In this document: positions 54,049-63,823 of the stretch, in pieces | How positions within the stretch are numbered: the stretch's first letter is position 1 | How the letters are laid out: every line of letters starts with the position of its first letter | DNA from: Anaerolineales bacterium | GTDB lineage: Bacteria > Chloroflexota > Anaerolineae > Aggregatilineales > UBA2796 | Direction of reading: 5' to 3' | Assembly: GCA_015075625.1 (NCBI GenBank) | Contig: JABTTZ010000001.1 | Coordinates: forward strand, 1,302,001-1,366,000 | DNA: 64,000 nt | The notes under the pieces: generated by a model | What the model was told of the DNA's origin: nothing | The model's database searches: none | The model's input: the letters and a program-made list of their open reading frames with translations, nothing else | Translations under genes and position numbers: made by a program

Positions 54049-55161
54049 ATGGCGCTCACCTTTCTTGTCCTTGAACCCTACCACAGCGGCTCTCATGCGG
54101 CGTGGCTGGCGGGCTGGCAGCAGCACAGCGCCCATCATCTTCAGGCGCTCACTATGCCCGGCAACTATTGGGCGTGGCGGATGCAAGGGGGGGCAGTGAC
54201 TCTGGCGCGGCTCTATGGGGAATCGCCGTTTGTTTCTGCTCCGCCCGCCCTGATCATCGCCTCGGATATGCTTAACCTGACCACCTTTTTGGCGCTCACC
54301 CGCCGTTGGACGGCAGCCATTCCCACCGCGCTGTACTTCCACGAAAACCAATTGACCTACCCGCCCGGTCCCCGCCAAAAGCGCGATCTGAAACTTGGCT
54401 TCATCAATTACGCCAGCGCCCTTGCTGCTGATGCCGTCTTTTTCAACAGCGCCTTTCACCGTGACGAGTTTCTGAACGAATTACCGCGCCTGTTGAAACA
54501 CTATGCCGATTTCACCGAACTTCAAACCGTCGATCAGATCGCCGCAAAATCCCAGGTGCTGCCCGTTGGGATCGATCTCCGCCGCCTTGATGCGTATGGC
54601 TCGGTAGATGCTAAACTGCCCCCCACCCGCCCCGCCATTCTGTGGAATCACCGTTGGGAGTTCGATAAAAATCCGGCGGCGTTCTACCATGCCCTGTGCC
54701 GCCTGCGGGAGTGGGACATCCCCTTTGACCTGATCTTGCTTGGCGAGGACACCAGCCACAGCGAGACTCTCTTTCAAACGATCCAGCGTGAGTTTGCCGA
54801 TTGCCTCTTGCACGCGGGCTATGCCCAAAACGACGCCGACTATGCCCACTGGCTGTGGCAGGCGCACATTGCCGTTAGCTGTGCCTGGCAAGATTTTTTC
54901 GGCATCAGCGCTGCCGAGGCGATCTATTGCGGCTGTTTGCCGCTTTTGCCGCGCCGCCTGAACTACCCCGATCTGCTCCCCGCCAGCCAACATGAACGCT
55001 GCCTTTACAGCGAGGGCGATCTAGCGCGGGCGCTCCGCCACGAGATCGCCGCACTCCCCGTGCAGCCGCCTGATGCGGCGCTTCGTCAGCGCGTCGCCGC
55101 CTACGATTGGAGCGTCTTGGCAAGGGTCTATGACGCAGCATTTGAAAAAATCGGGTTATAA
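54049..55161 (+). CDS. tRNA-queuosine mannosyltransferase-like glycosyltransferase (QTMAN/DUF3524, GT4 fold)
   Basis: 370 residues resembling GTDC1/QTMAN. N-terminal landmarks are FLVLEPYHSGSHAAW (vertebrate: IIEAFYGGSHK), ASDMLNLTTFLALTRRWTAA and FHENQLTYPPGP (vertebrate FHENQLIYP). FFNSAFHRDEFLNELPR, ILWNHRWEFDKNPAAF and CAWQDFFGISAAEAIYCGCL carry the donor-binding pocket. QTMAN adds mannose to queuosine in tRNA-Asp in animals; bacterial relatives are known only by sequence. I chose ATG 54049, since the family N-terminus begins there. Alternative: a different acceptor in envelope glycan synthesis, suggested by the GT-C neighbours. Confidence 0.85.
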   Translation: MALTFLVLEPYHSGSHAAWLAGWQQHSAHHLQALTMPGNYWAWRMQGGAVTLARLYGESPFVSAPPALIIASDMLNLTTFLALTRRWTAAIPTALYFHENQLTYPPGPRQKRDLKLGFINYASALAADAVFFNSAFHRDEFLNELPRLLKHYADFTELQTVDQIAAKSQVLPVGIDLRRLDAYGSVDAKLPPTRPAILWNHRWEFDKNPAAFYHALCRLREWDIPFDLILLGEDTSHSETLFQTIQREFADCLLHAGYAQNDADYAHWLWQAHIAVSCAWQDFFGISAAEAIYCGCLPLLPRRLNYPDLLPASQHERCLYSEGDLARALRHEIAALPVQPPDAALRQRVAAYDWSVLARVYDAAFEKIGL

Positions 55162-55218
55162 TTCGCCCCGCAAAGCGCAACCCGACCACCTTAAAAGCAA
55201 AGGCGTGTAGTTTTCACG

Positions 55219-57735
55219 ATGTTGTTTGATCCCCATCCCAATGCTGATTTCGAGGCTGATTTCACGGGTGACATTGACACCGAGGCGGTGACGATCACCC
55301 CACCCTCTACCTTTGCCGATCTCACGCTTGGACAGGTGGTAGGGCGGCTTTTTCGCCAGCCCTTGCAGACCTTTGATGCGCTGCGCACAACACTTGCCCC
55401 CCTTGCTGAAGATCGCGCCATTGTCCTGTTGGGCGATGAACGCACGCTTGCGCCCACCCTCGATTTTCGCCAGATCAGCCATCAGGTACGGGCGGAAGTC
55501 CGCCGCGTTGCCTTTCCGTTGATTTTGTTGGCGCTCAGCGTCGTGGGCTTCTTTTTCTCGCTCAGTATTGTTTACAAACCGGGCAGCCCCTTTCCGTTGG
55601 AGAGCGTCCCCACCGAATGGCAAGTGCGCCTGGGAGCGTTGGGGATGCTCATGTTTGCCATGATTGCCTTGCGGACTCTTCGCCCCGCCCCGTTGGGAAG
55701 GCTTGCCCCGCCCATCCCCATGCGCCAGAGGATCACCACCCAAGAAGAATTTATCTACCGCTATGGGATTCGGGCGGGTGTGGCGGGAATCACCCTTGCC
55801 TTTGGCTATGGGGCGTGGACGCTGACGAAAGACAATGCCCTGACAACGGGCGGGTTCATCTGTTGGGTGGGGGTTGCCTTCGGCGCATTGTTCGTCCTCT
55901 ATGACCGCCGTCAAGCCCCGTTCATCAGCGCCGGACGCTGGCTGCGCCGACGGGGGGAGGCGCTCCGGCAGCCGCTTATGCTGCGCCTTAGCTGGCATCT
56001 TGCCGCCCTTGTGGGGATTATCGCCCTCGGCATCATCTTTCGCTTCAATGCCTTAGGGCAGTACCCCCCCGACATGACCAGTGATCATGTGGAAAAACTG
56101 CTCGATGCGCTCAAAATTGAGCAGGGCTTGTCGCCCATTTTCTTGCCGAACAACGGCGGGCGCGAGAGCTTCCAAATGTACTACCTTGCCGCGCTGCACC
56201 GCCTGACGGGGATTCCCTACAGCTTTGAACTGCTCAAGATCGGCACGGGGCTTGAGGGGCTGCTGATGATCCTGCTCGCCTATGGCGCAGCGCGGGGCGT
56301 CGTTGGCGAGATGGACAAACGCCTCGGCGAGATCGTTGGGCTGATTATGGCGGCGATGGTCGCCATGAGCTATTGGCATACGATGCTCTCGCGGCTTGGC
56401 TTGCGCATCGTCCTGACGACGGTTGCAGTCACCTTGCTGATTTTGTTCCTCAGCCGCGCCATACGCCATAACCGCCGTTCGGCGTGGCTGGCGGCGGGGG
56501 GCATCATTGGCATTGGAATGTATTGGTATCAGGCGCTGCGAATCACCCCTCTCCTCGCTGTTTTTGCCCTGATCCTTGCTTTCTTGTGGCGGGTGCGTTC
56601 GTGGCGCGTAGCCCGTGAATACACCTTCAATTTCGCCTGCCTTGTCCTCGTTGCCCTTGCCCTGTTCATCCCCTCCGCCCGCTATTGGAACGATTACCCT
56701 GAATTCTTTTGGATGCGCACGGAACGCAGTTTGTTGGGCGATAGCATGATCCAAGTGAAGGACGAGTTTGGGCGCATCACGGGCTACCGCCAAGCCGATT
56801 TGAAAGACCGCCTAGAGGCGTTCGCCGCAAACTTCCCCGAATTTGCCGATACTTTTCGGCGGGCGCTGCTGATGTACAACGTTGCCGGAGATCGTGCGTG
56901 GATCACGGGCGACCCCAACATGACCCCCGCCCTCGACGCCCTAACCGGAACATTTTTCCTCTTTGGCTTTGGCGTGGCGGTGGTTTTTGCGGTGGGGCGG
57001 CGCGATCCGGTGGGCATCTTTTTGGCGGGGGGGGTGTTCATCATGCTGCTGCCTACAGCGTTGGCAATCGCCTTCGCCCGCGAAGTGCCAAGCGCCACCC
57101 GCGCCAGCGGATCGCTCCCCTTTGTCTATATGCTTGCCGCGTGGGGGATGGGCGTTCTACTGATCGCCTTTGCCGATAAATGGCAGCGGGCGTCGGCACA
57201 GCGCCTAATCTATGGGGCGGCGGTGGTCGCTTTGCTGCTCAGCGGGGTAAGTAACGCCCACGCCTATTTCCAAAGCGCCATGCCCGAATACCGCCTATCG
57301 ACCTACCCCTACCGGCAGGCGGGCTTGATCGTTAAAAACTTTGTGGAAAACTTCGCCCCGGCAGGCAACGCCTACATGATCGGGTGGGATAGCTGGTGGG
57401 ATTACCGTGCGGTAGGCATTGAAGCGGGTATGCCCGAATGGGTGAACGGCGTTCTTTGGGATGATTTTCCCGCTCGGCTGTTTCAAAAAATGGCACAAAA
57501 CGCCACCTCGCCATACGAGCTTGATCCGCAAAAGCCGTTGATGTTCCTCTATCACCCGCAGGCACTACGGATTGGAATCGCGCTCCAAACAACCTTCCCG
57601 GGCGGCAGCGCTGTTGAGGTAGAGACCTTTCACAAAGGGCGTAACTTTATGGTCTTTACCGCCCCGCCGCCCGGCTGCCAGTGGGCGGCGGAACAATTGG
57701 GCTTCGCACCGCGAACGTGCCAAAATGAGAATTAG
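55219..57735 (+). CDS. GT-C/GT39-like integral membrane glycosyltransferase
   Basis: 838 residues. A cytoplasmic N-terminus of about 95 residues is followed by spans, then a core in which RFNALGQYPPDMTSDHVEKL carries an acidic first-loop motif (D..SDH) typical of the ArnT/PMT/GT39-GT83 fold. LPNNGGRESFQMYYLAALHR and MSYWHTMLSRLGLRI fit the same family. About 12-13 spans and a C-terminal periplasmic domain with NAYMIGWDSWWDYRAVGIEA follow. It should use a polyprenyl-phosphate sugar on the outer face. It is followed by the fusion protein 120 bp downstream, and the pair may form one glycosylation unit. Confidence 0.83.
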   Translation: MLFDPHPNADFEADFTGDIDTEAVTITPPSTFADLTLGQVVGRLFRQPLQTFDALRTTLAPLAEDRAIVLLGDERTLAPTLDFRQISHQVRAEVRRVAFPLILLALSVVGFFFSLSIVYKPGSPFPLESVPTEWQVRLGALGMLMFAMIALRTLRPAPLGRLAPPIPMRQRITTQEEFIYRYGIRAGVAGITLAFGYGAWTLTKDNALTTGGFICWVGVAFGALFVLYDRRQAPFISAGRWLRRRGEALRQPLMLRLSWHLAALVGIIALGIIFRFNALGQYPPDMTSDHVEKLLDALKIEQGLSPIFLPNNGGRESFQMYYLAALHRLTGIPYSFELLKIGTGLEGLLMILLAYGAARGVVGEMDKRLGEIVGLIMAAMVAMSYWHTMLSRLGLRIVLTTVAVTLLILFLSRAIRHNRRSAWLAAGGIIGIGMYWYQALRITPLLAVFALILAFLWRVRSWRVAREYTFNFACLVLVALALFIPSARYWNDYPEFFWMRTERSLLGDSMIQVKDEFGRITGYRQADLKDRLEAFAANFPEFADTFRRALLMYNVAGDRAWITGDPNMTPALDALTGTFFLFGFGVAVVFAVGRRDPVGIFLAGGVFIMLLPTALAIAFAREVPSATRASGSLPFVYMLAAWGMGVLLIAFADKWQRASAQRLIYGAAVVALLLSGVSNAHAYFQSAMPEYRLSTYPYRQAGLIVKNFVENFAPAGNAYMIGWDSWWDYRAVGIEAGMPEWVNGVLWDDFPARLFQKMAQNATSPYELDPQKPLMFLYHPQALRIGIALQTTFPGGSAVEVETFHKGRNFMVFTAPPPGCQWAAEQLGFAPRTCQNEN

Positions 57736-57854
57736 ACGCACCCCACGACTAAGGTAGATCGCCGCTGAAGGTGTATATCTAACGCCTTCGCCCGCGCTGA
57801 AGGGCATATGACAGATAGGACTATGGTCAACACAACTCACGGAACTGACACCTG

Positions 57855-60800
57855 ATGCTTTCGTACCAATCGAACACCGACTCCTTGCCAACGGAATCGT
57901 CCAATGCCCGCAGCGCCGCCCTCCGCCGCAACGGAATCACGGTGGTTGTCCTGCTCATTGTCTATGCCTTCGCCATTTATTTCCGCTTTGTCGGGCAGAA
58001 TTGGGATGATTTCACCCACCTTCACCCCGACGAACGCTTTCTGACGCAAGTTGCTGAGGCGATGAACGGTCCGCTGCGTATGACGGACACCTCCGCCAGC
58101 GTGCAGATGCAAGAATGCCTTGCCCAATACCCAGAGACGAACGGCATCGGCGGCTTTTTCGACTCCAAATGCACGAATTGGTATCCCAAAAACGTGGGGC
58201 ATGGGCTGTATGTCTACGGCGAACTGCCTCTGTTTGTCGTGCGCATTGCGGCGGAGATCACCCAAATAGTCCATGCCGATCAGGCGTTGGCTACCGCCGA
58301 TCCCAACGACGACATCATCGCCGCCAATTGGACGGGCTACAACGGGATTCACCTTGTGGGGCGGACGGTCTCAGCAGTCACCGATTTATTGGCGATGGGC
58401 GTCATTTTCCTGATCGGCTGCCGGCTGTTCGGGCGGTGGGTCGGCTTGCTGACGATCACCCTCTATGCTGGGGCGGTGCTGCCCATTCAGCTTGCCCATT
58501 TCTGGACGACGGACGCCTTTACAACGCTCCCTGTCGTCCTGACGATGTATTTTGCCATCCGCATCCGTGAACGAGGGCGCTACAGCGATTTTATCTGGGC
58601 GGGCGTCTTTATGGGCTGCGCCCTTGCCAGCCGCATCAACACCCTGCCCTTTGCGGCGATCATCGTCCTAGCCGCCGCCATCTATGCCCTCCCCGGTTGG
58701 GATCGGCGCTTGGTCTGGAGGGAGCGCAACCGCCTGTTCAGCCGCGCCGTGTTGGGCGTGCTGGTTGCCGGGCTGTTCACGGTGTTCACTTTCCGCTTCA
58801 CAAATCCGCACGCCTTTACCGGCGGGTCGGGTATTTTGGGCGTGTTCAACCTCATCAACTTCGATCCCGAATCGCCTAAGGCGCTCCTAGAGCAGTCCAC
58901 CGGCATGGGCGGCTTTGGCGCACGCCTGCTGCGCATTTTCCTCTATGATCCCTTCGTGGACGACATCTTTCAATCGCAGTTTCTCGTCAGTGGGCAAGCC
59001 GATTCCCCGCCCAACCATCAGTGGGCAAGCCGCACCCCGTACCTGTTTGCCGCCCAAAACATCACCGTGTGGGGGTTGGGTCTGCCACTCGGTCTGATGG
59101 GCTGGATCGGCTTTGGATGGGCATGTTGGCGGGTGCTGCGGGCGCGGCGGGATTGGTCGCTGCTGATCCTTCCGGCGGCGTGGGTGCTGCTTTATTTCGG
59201 CTATATGGGGCGCCTGTGGGTTATGACGATGCGCTACTACATGCCGCTCTACCCCTTTTTGATCATGCTGGCGGCGTGGGCGATGGTTGAACTTGTCAAG
59301 GAACGGGCGGCACTCACGGCACTGCGGGAAGGGGTTCAGCGCCTTCTCCGTCCGCGCCTTGCCCGTCGTCTAGGGGTCGCCCTGTTGGTGGGTATCGTCG
59401 CTTTCACCTACCTGTGGGCGGGGATGTTCACGAACATCTACCGCCACCAACTGACTCGCGTCCAAGCCAGCAATTGGTTTTTTCAGGAAGTTCCTAGCGC
59501 CGTCTCGCTGCCGATCACCTATGACTCTGGTGAGGCGCGGCAGTTGTTCGTCCCCATCTATGGCTCACGCCCCGACCTGAATTACACCCCTTACGAGGCG
59601 GGCAAACGTCGCACACTGAGCATCGTCACCGCCGGAAACGAGAGGCTGGATCGCGTCCTTGTGCAAGGCATTACCGATCCTGAAAAGAGCGGACGCGCCA
59701 AGACATTCTGGGTGGGGATCGCCCGCGATCAGGACGGCTTGAACGTTGTCAGCACCGGACGCATCACCGCCGATTTCGGCAAGGATGGGACATTTGGCAG
59801 CCCCTATACCGTCCTGCTGGACCCGCCGCTCACGCTGACCGTTGGTGAACCGTTCTACCTTGTCACATGGGCAGATGAACCCCTCGCCGTGACGCGGGCG
59901 GCGGGCGTGGCGGGCGAGTTCATCCTTGCCAGCGCCGATGTGCCGAGTATTGCTGTCCTCAACCTGCCCCCCGCCATTGACCTTGAGGCTGGTCAGGCGT
60001 CCGCCTTTGTCGGGCAAGAGGGCGTCAGCGGGATCGTGGACGTTCCGGCGGCAGGCAACATCGATCAGGTCACCCTCGCCCATGTCCTGAATCCGCTCGA
60101 TGGTGGGGCAGTCAGCCTGAAAGTCTCCCTACTAGATGGGACCAGTGCTGCTGAATTGGCGACGGGCATTCTTACAGTGGCAGCGCCCAGCAGCACGGAC
60201 GCACCCTTTGGCGCGGCGCAAACCATCCAATTGGATCGCACCGTCAGCGTCCGTGAGGGGCAAACCCTGCGTGTTGCGGTGCAAACCACCGATAGCGGCA
60301 TTGCCCGCCTGACGGGGACGGTGATCGCCGTTGAAGGTCCCTGGGATGATCCCGTCCCCACAAAAACGTGCGCCTTGCCCCCCCTCATGGATTGGTCGGA
60401 AGCAACGCCGGGGATGATCCCCCTTGATCGATGCAGTGGGCGCGATCCGTATGGGACGCTCTATCGCGGCATTGAGCTTTACCTCTCCCTAGAGGACGAC
60501 GCGGGCAAGCGCGACATTATGCTGAATGTCCTCAACGATGCCGACTATCTGACGATCAGCAGCAACCGCTTCTACGACTCGCTGTCGCGGATTCCGATCC
60601 GCTTCCCGATGAGCCTCGCCTATTACAAGGCGCTCTTTAGCGGGGAACTGGGCTTTGATCTGGTGAAGGTCTTTAACACCTCGTATGGCATTGCCGGAAT
60701 CGATATTTCCGATCAGCACTTGCCCTTTTACAACAGTCCGGCGTGGCTGAACGAATACGAGGCAGAGGAGGCGTTCCACGTCTACGATCACCCCGCCGTC

Positions 60801-63719
60801 CTCGTCTTTCGCAAAAACACCGAACGCTATTCGGCGGAAAAGGCGGCAGCAATTTTAGGGGCGGTCTCGCTGGCGGATAACAACCAGTTTAGCGGGGCAA
60901 TTGAGGACACAAACATCCTGAATATCGTTCGGTGGGGGGCGCTCCCCGCCACGAAAGCCCCCTCCGGCTTGCGGATGGACGATACGTTGAGGGCGATCCA
61001 AAGCGAGGGCGGCACGTGGGCGGCGCTCTTTCCGAAAGACTCCTTCGTGAATAGTTCCCAACTGATCACGGTGATCGTTTGGTATCTATTGATTCTGATC
61101 ATCGGGTGGGCGGCGTTCCCGCTGCTCTATGCGCTTCTTCCGGGTCTGCCGGATCGCGGCTACCCAATGGCAAAGACCGCCGGACTCTTGATCATTGCGT
61201 GGGTGGCGTGGGCGGGTGGGGCGCTGCGCTTCCTCACCTGGTCGGCGTGGGGATTGCTTTTTATCACCCTCGCCCTGATTGGCATCGGGGCGTGGGCTGT
61301 CTACCGCCATTGGGGGACGTTCCTCCCCTATGTGCGGCGCAACTTCCGCCATTTCTTGATCGTTGAGGGGATTTTCCTCGCCCTGTTCATCGGGTTCTTG
61401 CTGGTGCGCTTCAGCACCCCCGACCTGTGGGCGCAGTCGCTTGGCGGGGAAAAACCGATGAACTTCGCCTACTTCAACGCCGTCCTCAAAAGCACCGTTT
61501 TCCCCCCCTACGATCCCTGGTTCGCTGGCGGCTACCTGAATTACTACTACTTTGGCTATGTGTTCATTGGCGTCCCCACGAAATTGTTGGGGATTCTGCC
61601 GAACATCGCCTTCAACCTCGCCGTGATCACCTTCTTTGCCCTGACGGGGATCGGGGCGTTCTCCATCGCCTTTAATCTGGCGGCGGCGCGTTGGTTCAGA
61701 AAGCACGAACCGGATTCCGATGCGCCCCACGCACCCACCCAAGAACGGCGGCGCTTTGCGCTGCGTTTGCCAGCGGCAAGCCCCTACCTTGCCGGGTCGC
61801 TGGCGCTGCTGCTGTGCGTTGTGTTGGGAAATCTCGGCACGCCGACGGTCATTGCCTCTGGGATTGCGCGGGCGGGGGGCTGCGGCTTGCTGCCAACGGA
61901 TATGTTTTCCTCGCTGGTGGATGCCTACAAACGCGAAAACAATGGCGCTGACCCCGATGGTGATGCGCTCGTTGGGCTTGTCGAACGCTCACAAAACCCA
62001 AGTCTCTCGGATCGGCTCACCTTTTGGGTGGAATCGACACGCGGTTCAATTGAGTGCATGGCGCGGGGAGTGAGCCTGACGATCAGTTCGGGCTACATCC
62101 CTACGGTGGGACCAGATCGGTGGTTTTGGGGTCCGCGTTCCATCGTTGGGGAGTACACCATCTACGGGAACGAGATCAACGAATTTCCCTACTTCACCTT
62201 CATCTTTGGCGACCTCCATGCCCATATGATGGCACTCCCTATCACGCTGTTGGTCATTGGCTGGCTGCTTGCCGAAATCCTGATCGCTGGCACACGCCGT
62301 GCCACGTGGGTGGTCATTGGGGCAACAATCCTCGGCGGCTTAAGCATTGGTATCTTGCAAGCGACGAACACGTGGGATTGGATCACCTACCTAATTGTGG
62401 GAATGGTCGGCACGCTCTACGCTATTTTCCTGCGCCGCCACGCGCTGAATCTGCGCCATGTGGTGGGTTGGGGGGCGCAGTTGGGCGGGCTGTACCTTGC
62501 CCAAAGCATCGCCATGCTGCCCTTCACCGCCTTTTTCGCTACAGCATACTCATCAGTGAAGTCCTTCGAGGGGCTTAAAACGCCCCTCTGGGCATATTTC
62601 ACGATGCACGGCGTGTTTCTGTTCATCGTGATCTCGCTGTTCGTGTGGCAGACCGCCCGCCTGCTGCGCCACCTCTACCTGCGCGATCTGGTGGGGAAAG
62701 CCGCCCTTGTGCGCGGCGGTTTGCTGATCATCGGGCTTAGCCTGATCGCCGCTGCTGCAATCGCCATCCTCCCAATCAAGGTGTTCCTGTTTTCCTTGCC
62801 CATCCCGCTTGGCGTTCTGCTCATCCCGCTGATCATCTGGTGTGCGGTGCTGCTGCTGCTGCCCGACCAGCCCCGCGAGATGGCGTTCGTCTACGGCATG
62901 TTCGGCTTGGCGCTGGCGCTCTCCTTCGCCGTTGAGGTCGTCGTGCTGGATGGCGATATTGCGCGGCAGAACACCTTTTTCAAATTCTATATGCAGGTCT
63001 GGATCATGTTCAGCATCGGCGGTGGGGCGGCGTTGGCATGGCTAATCAGTGCCTCACGCCGTTGGGAAGGGGGTGTGCGTCTGGGGTGGCTGCTCTTTGC
63101 CGGGCTGCTGCTTGGCACGGCGGCACTCTTTCCGATCACGGCGACACAAGGAAAAATCGCCATGCGTATGGCGACGGATGCCCCCAACACGCTGGATGGC
63201 AACGCCTTTATGGAGTACGCCACCTACTATGAAGGATCAGAGGGGGTATTCCTCGGCAACGATCTGAAGATGATTGAATGGCTGCGCGATAACGTCACCG
63301 GAACACCGGTCATTCTAGAAGCGCACCAATACCCCTCTGAATACAAGTTGAACGGGCGGATCGCCATCAACACGGGACTCCCGTCGCTGTTGGGCTGGCG
63401 CTTTCACCAGCAGCAGCAGCGGACGCTTGACCCGCTCCCCACGTTGGTGCAGCAGCGCGGCGCAAACGTGATTGCCCTCTACAACACGCCCGATGCCGAG
63501 GTTGCTTGGCGGATGCTCCAAACTTTCAACGTCCGCTATATCATCGTTGGGCGCTTGGAGCAGGTTGTTTACCTTTCGCAAGGGCTGGCAAAATTTGATC
63601 GGATGGTGACGCTTGGCTGGCTGCGCCTTGTCTACGATCAAAACGGCGACAAAATTTACGAGGTGAATCCCGACGCGCCTGCCGCCCCGCACACCGTCGG
63701 GGCGGTGATCACCCCCTAA
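57855..63719 (+). CDS. Giant membrane protein: GT39-like half fused to a YYY (DUF2298) half
   Basis: 1954 residues, more than 20 spans. The N-terminal half (about 1-560) is PMT/GT39-like: after the first span comes NWDDFTHLHPDERFLTQVAE, whose HPDE matches the acidic loop motif, and RLWVMTMRYYMPLYPFLIML is typical. A beta-rich extracellular segment follows (about 570-830; ARQLFVPIYGSRPDLNY). A hydrophobic C-terminal half (about 1075-1950) is the YYY domain (TIGR03662/DUF2298): GGYLNYYYFGYVFIGVPTKL near residue 1226, and EFPYFTFIFGDLHAHMMALP with acidic and His residues. The YYY family is known from Chloroflexota and archaea without assigned activity. ATG 57855 lacks a clear ribosome-binding site. 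Confidence 0.88.
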   Translation: MLSYQSNTDSLPTESSNARSAALRRNGITVVVLLIVYAFAIYFRFVGQNWDDFTHLHPDERFLTQVAEAMNGPLRMTDTSASVQMQECLAQYPETNGIGGFFDSKCTNWYPKNVGHGLYVYGELPLFVVRIAAEITQIVHADQALATADPNDDIIAANWTGYNGIHLVGRTVSAVTDLLAMGVIFLIGCRLFGRWVGLLTITLYAGAVLPIQLAHFWTTDAFTTLPVVLTMYFAIRIRERGRYSDFIWAGVFMGCALASRINTLPFAAIIVLAAAIYALPGWDRRLVWRERNRLFSRAVLGVLVAGLFTVFTFRFTNPHAFTGGSGILGVFNLINFDPESPKALLEQSTGMGGFGARLLRIFLYDPFVDDIFQSQFLVSGQADSPPNHQWASRTPYLFAAQNITVWGLGLPLGLMGWIGFGWACWRVLRARRDWSLLILPAAWVLLYFGYMGRLWVMTMRYYMPLYPFLIMLAAWAMVELVKERAALTALREGVQRLLRPRLARRLGVALLVGIVAFTYLWAGMFTNIYRHQLTRVQASNWFFQEVPSAVSLPITYDSGEARQLFVPIYGSRPDLNYTPYEAGKRRTLSIVTAGNERLDRVLVQGITDPEKSGRAKTFWVGIARDQDGLNVVSTGRITADFGKDGTFGSPYTVLLDPPLTLTVGEPFYLVTWADEPLAVTRAAGVAGEFILASADVPSIAVLNLPPAIDLEAGQASAFVGQEGVSGIVDVPAAGNIDQVTLAHVLNPLDGGAVSLKVSLLDGTSAAELATGILTVAAPSSTDAPFGAAQTIQLDRTVSVREGQTLRVAVQTTDSGIARLTGTVIAVEGPWDDPVPTKTCALPPLMDWSEATPGMIPLDRCSGRDPYGTLYRGIELYLSLEDDAGKRDIMLNVLNDADYLTISSNRFYDSLSRIPIRFPMSLAYYKALFSGELGFDLVKVFNTSYGIAGIDISDQHLPFYNSPAWLNEYEAEEAFHVYDHPAVLVFRKNTERYSAEKAAAILGAVSLADNNQFSGAIEDTNILNIVRWGALPATKAPSGLRMDDTLRAIQSEGGTWAALFPKDSFVNSSQLITVIVWYLLILIIGWAAFPLLYALLPGLPDRGYPMAKTAGLLIIAWVAWAGGALRFLTWSAWGLLFITLALIGIGAWAVYRHWGTFLPYVRRNFRHFLIVEGIFLALFIGFLLVRFSTPDLWAQSLGGEKPMNFAYFNAVLKSTVFPPYDPWFAGGYLNYYYFGYVFIGVPTKLLGILPNIAFNLAVITFFALTGIGAFSIAFNLAAARWFRKHEPDSDAPHAPTQERRRFALRLPAASPYLAGSLALLLCVVLGNLGTPTVIASGIARAGGCGLLPTDMFSSLVDAYKRENNGADPDGDALVGLVERSQNPSLSDRLTFWVESTRGSIECMARGVSLTISSGYIPTVGPDRWFWGPRSIVGEYTIYGNEINEFPYFTFIFGDLHAHMMALPITLLVIGWLLAEILIAGTRRATWVVIGATILGGLSIGILQATNTWDWITYLIVGMVGTLYAIFLRRHALNLRHVVGWGAQLGGLYLAQSIAMLPFTAFFATAYSSVKSFEGLKTPLWAYFTMHGVFLFIVISLFVWQTARLLRHLYLRDLVGKAALVRGGLLIIGLSLIAAAAIAILPIKVFLFSLPIPLGVLLIPLIIWCAVLLLLPDQPREMAFVYGMFGLALALSFAVEVVVLDGDIARQNTFFKFYMQVWIMFSIGGGAALAWLISASRRWEGGVRLGWLLFAGLLLGTAALFPITATQGKIAMRMATDAPNTLDGNAFMEYATYYEGSEGVFLGNDLKMIEWLRDNVTGTPVILEAHQYPSEYKLNGRIAINTGLPSLLGWRFHQQQQRTLDPLPTLVQQRGANVIALYNTPDAEVAWRMLQTFNVRYIIVGRLEQVVYLSQGLAKFDRMVTLGWLRLVYDQNGDKIYEVNPDAPAAPHTVGAVITP

Positions 63720-63823
63720 GGGCGCCCGAGCTTCCCTGTGTTGCATCAGGGCAACCCTTCTGGATAGTGCGGTGTTACCATTAGTAACGAAGCCTGGCTA
63801 GAAAAGTCTGGAAAAAAATCATC

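Noticed and set aside
55156-55998. 280-codon minus-strand frame antisense to the GT39-like gene
   Set aside because: Composition (Gly/Arg/Lys/Gln-rich with no hydrophobic pattern) and full overlap with a strongly supported gene mark it as an antisense shadow, as for similar long antisense frames at 56053-56793 and 61086-61742.
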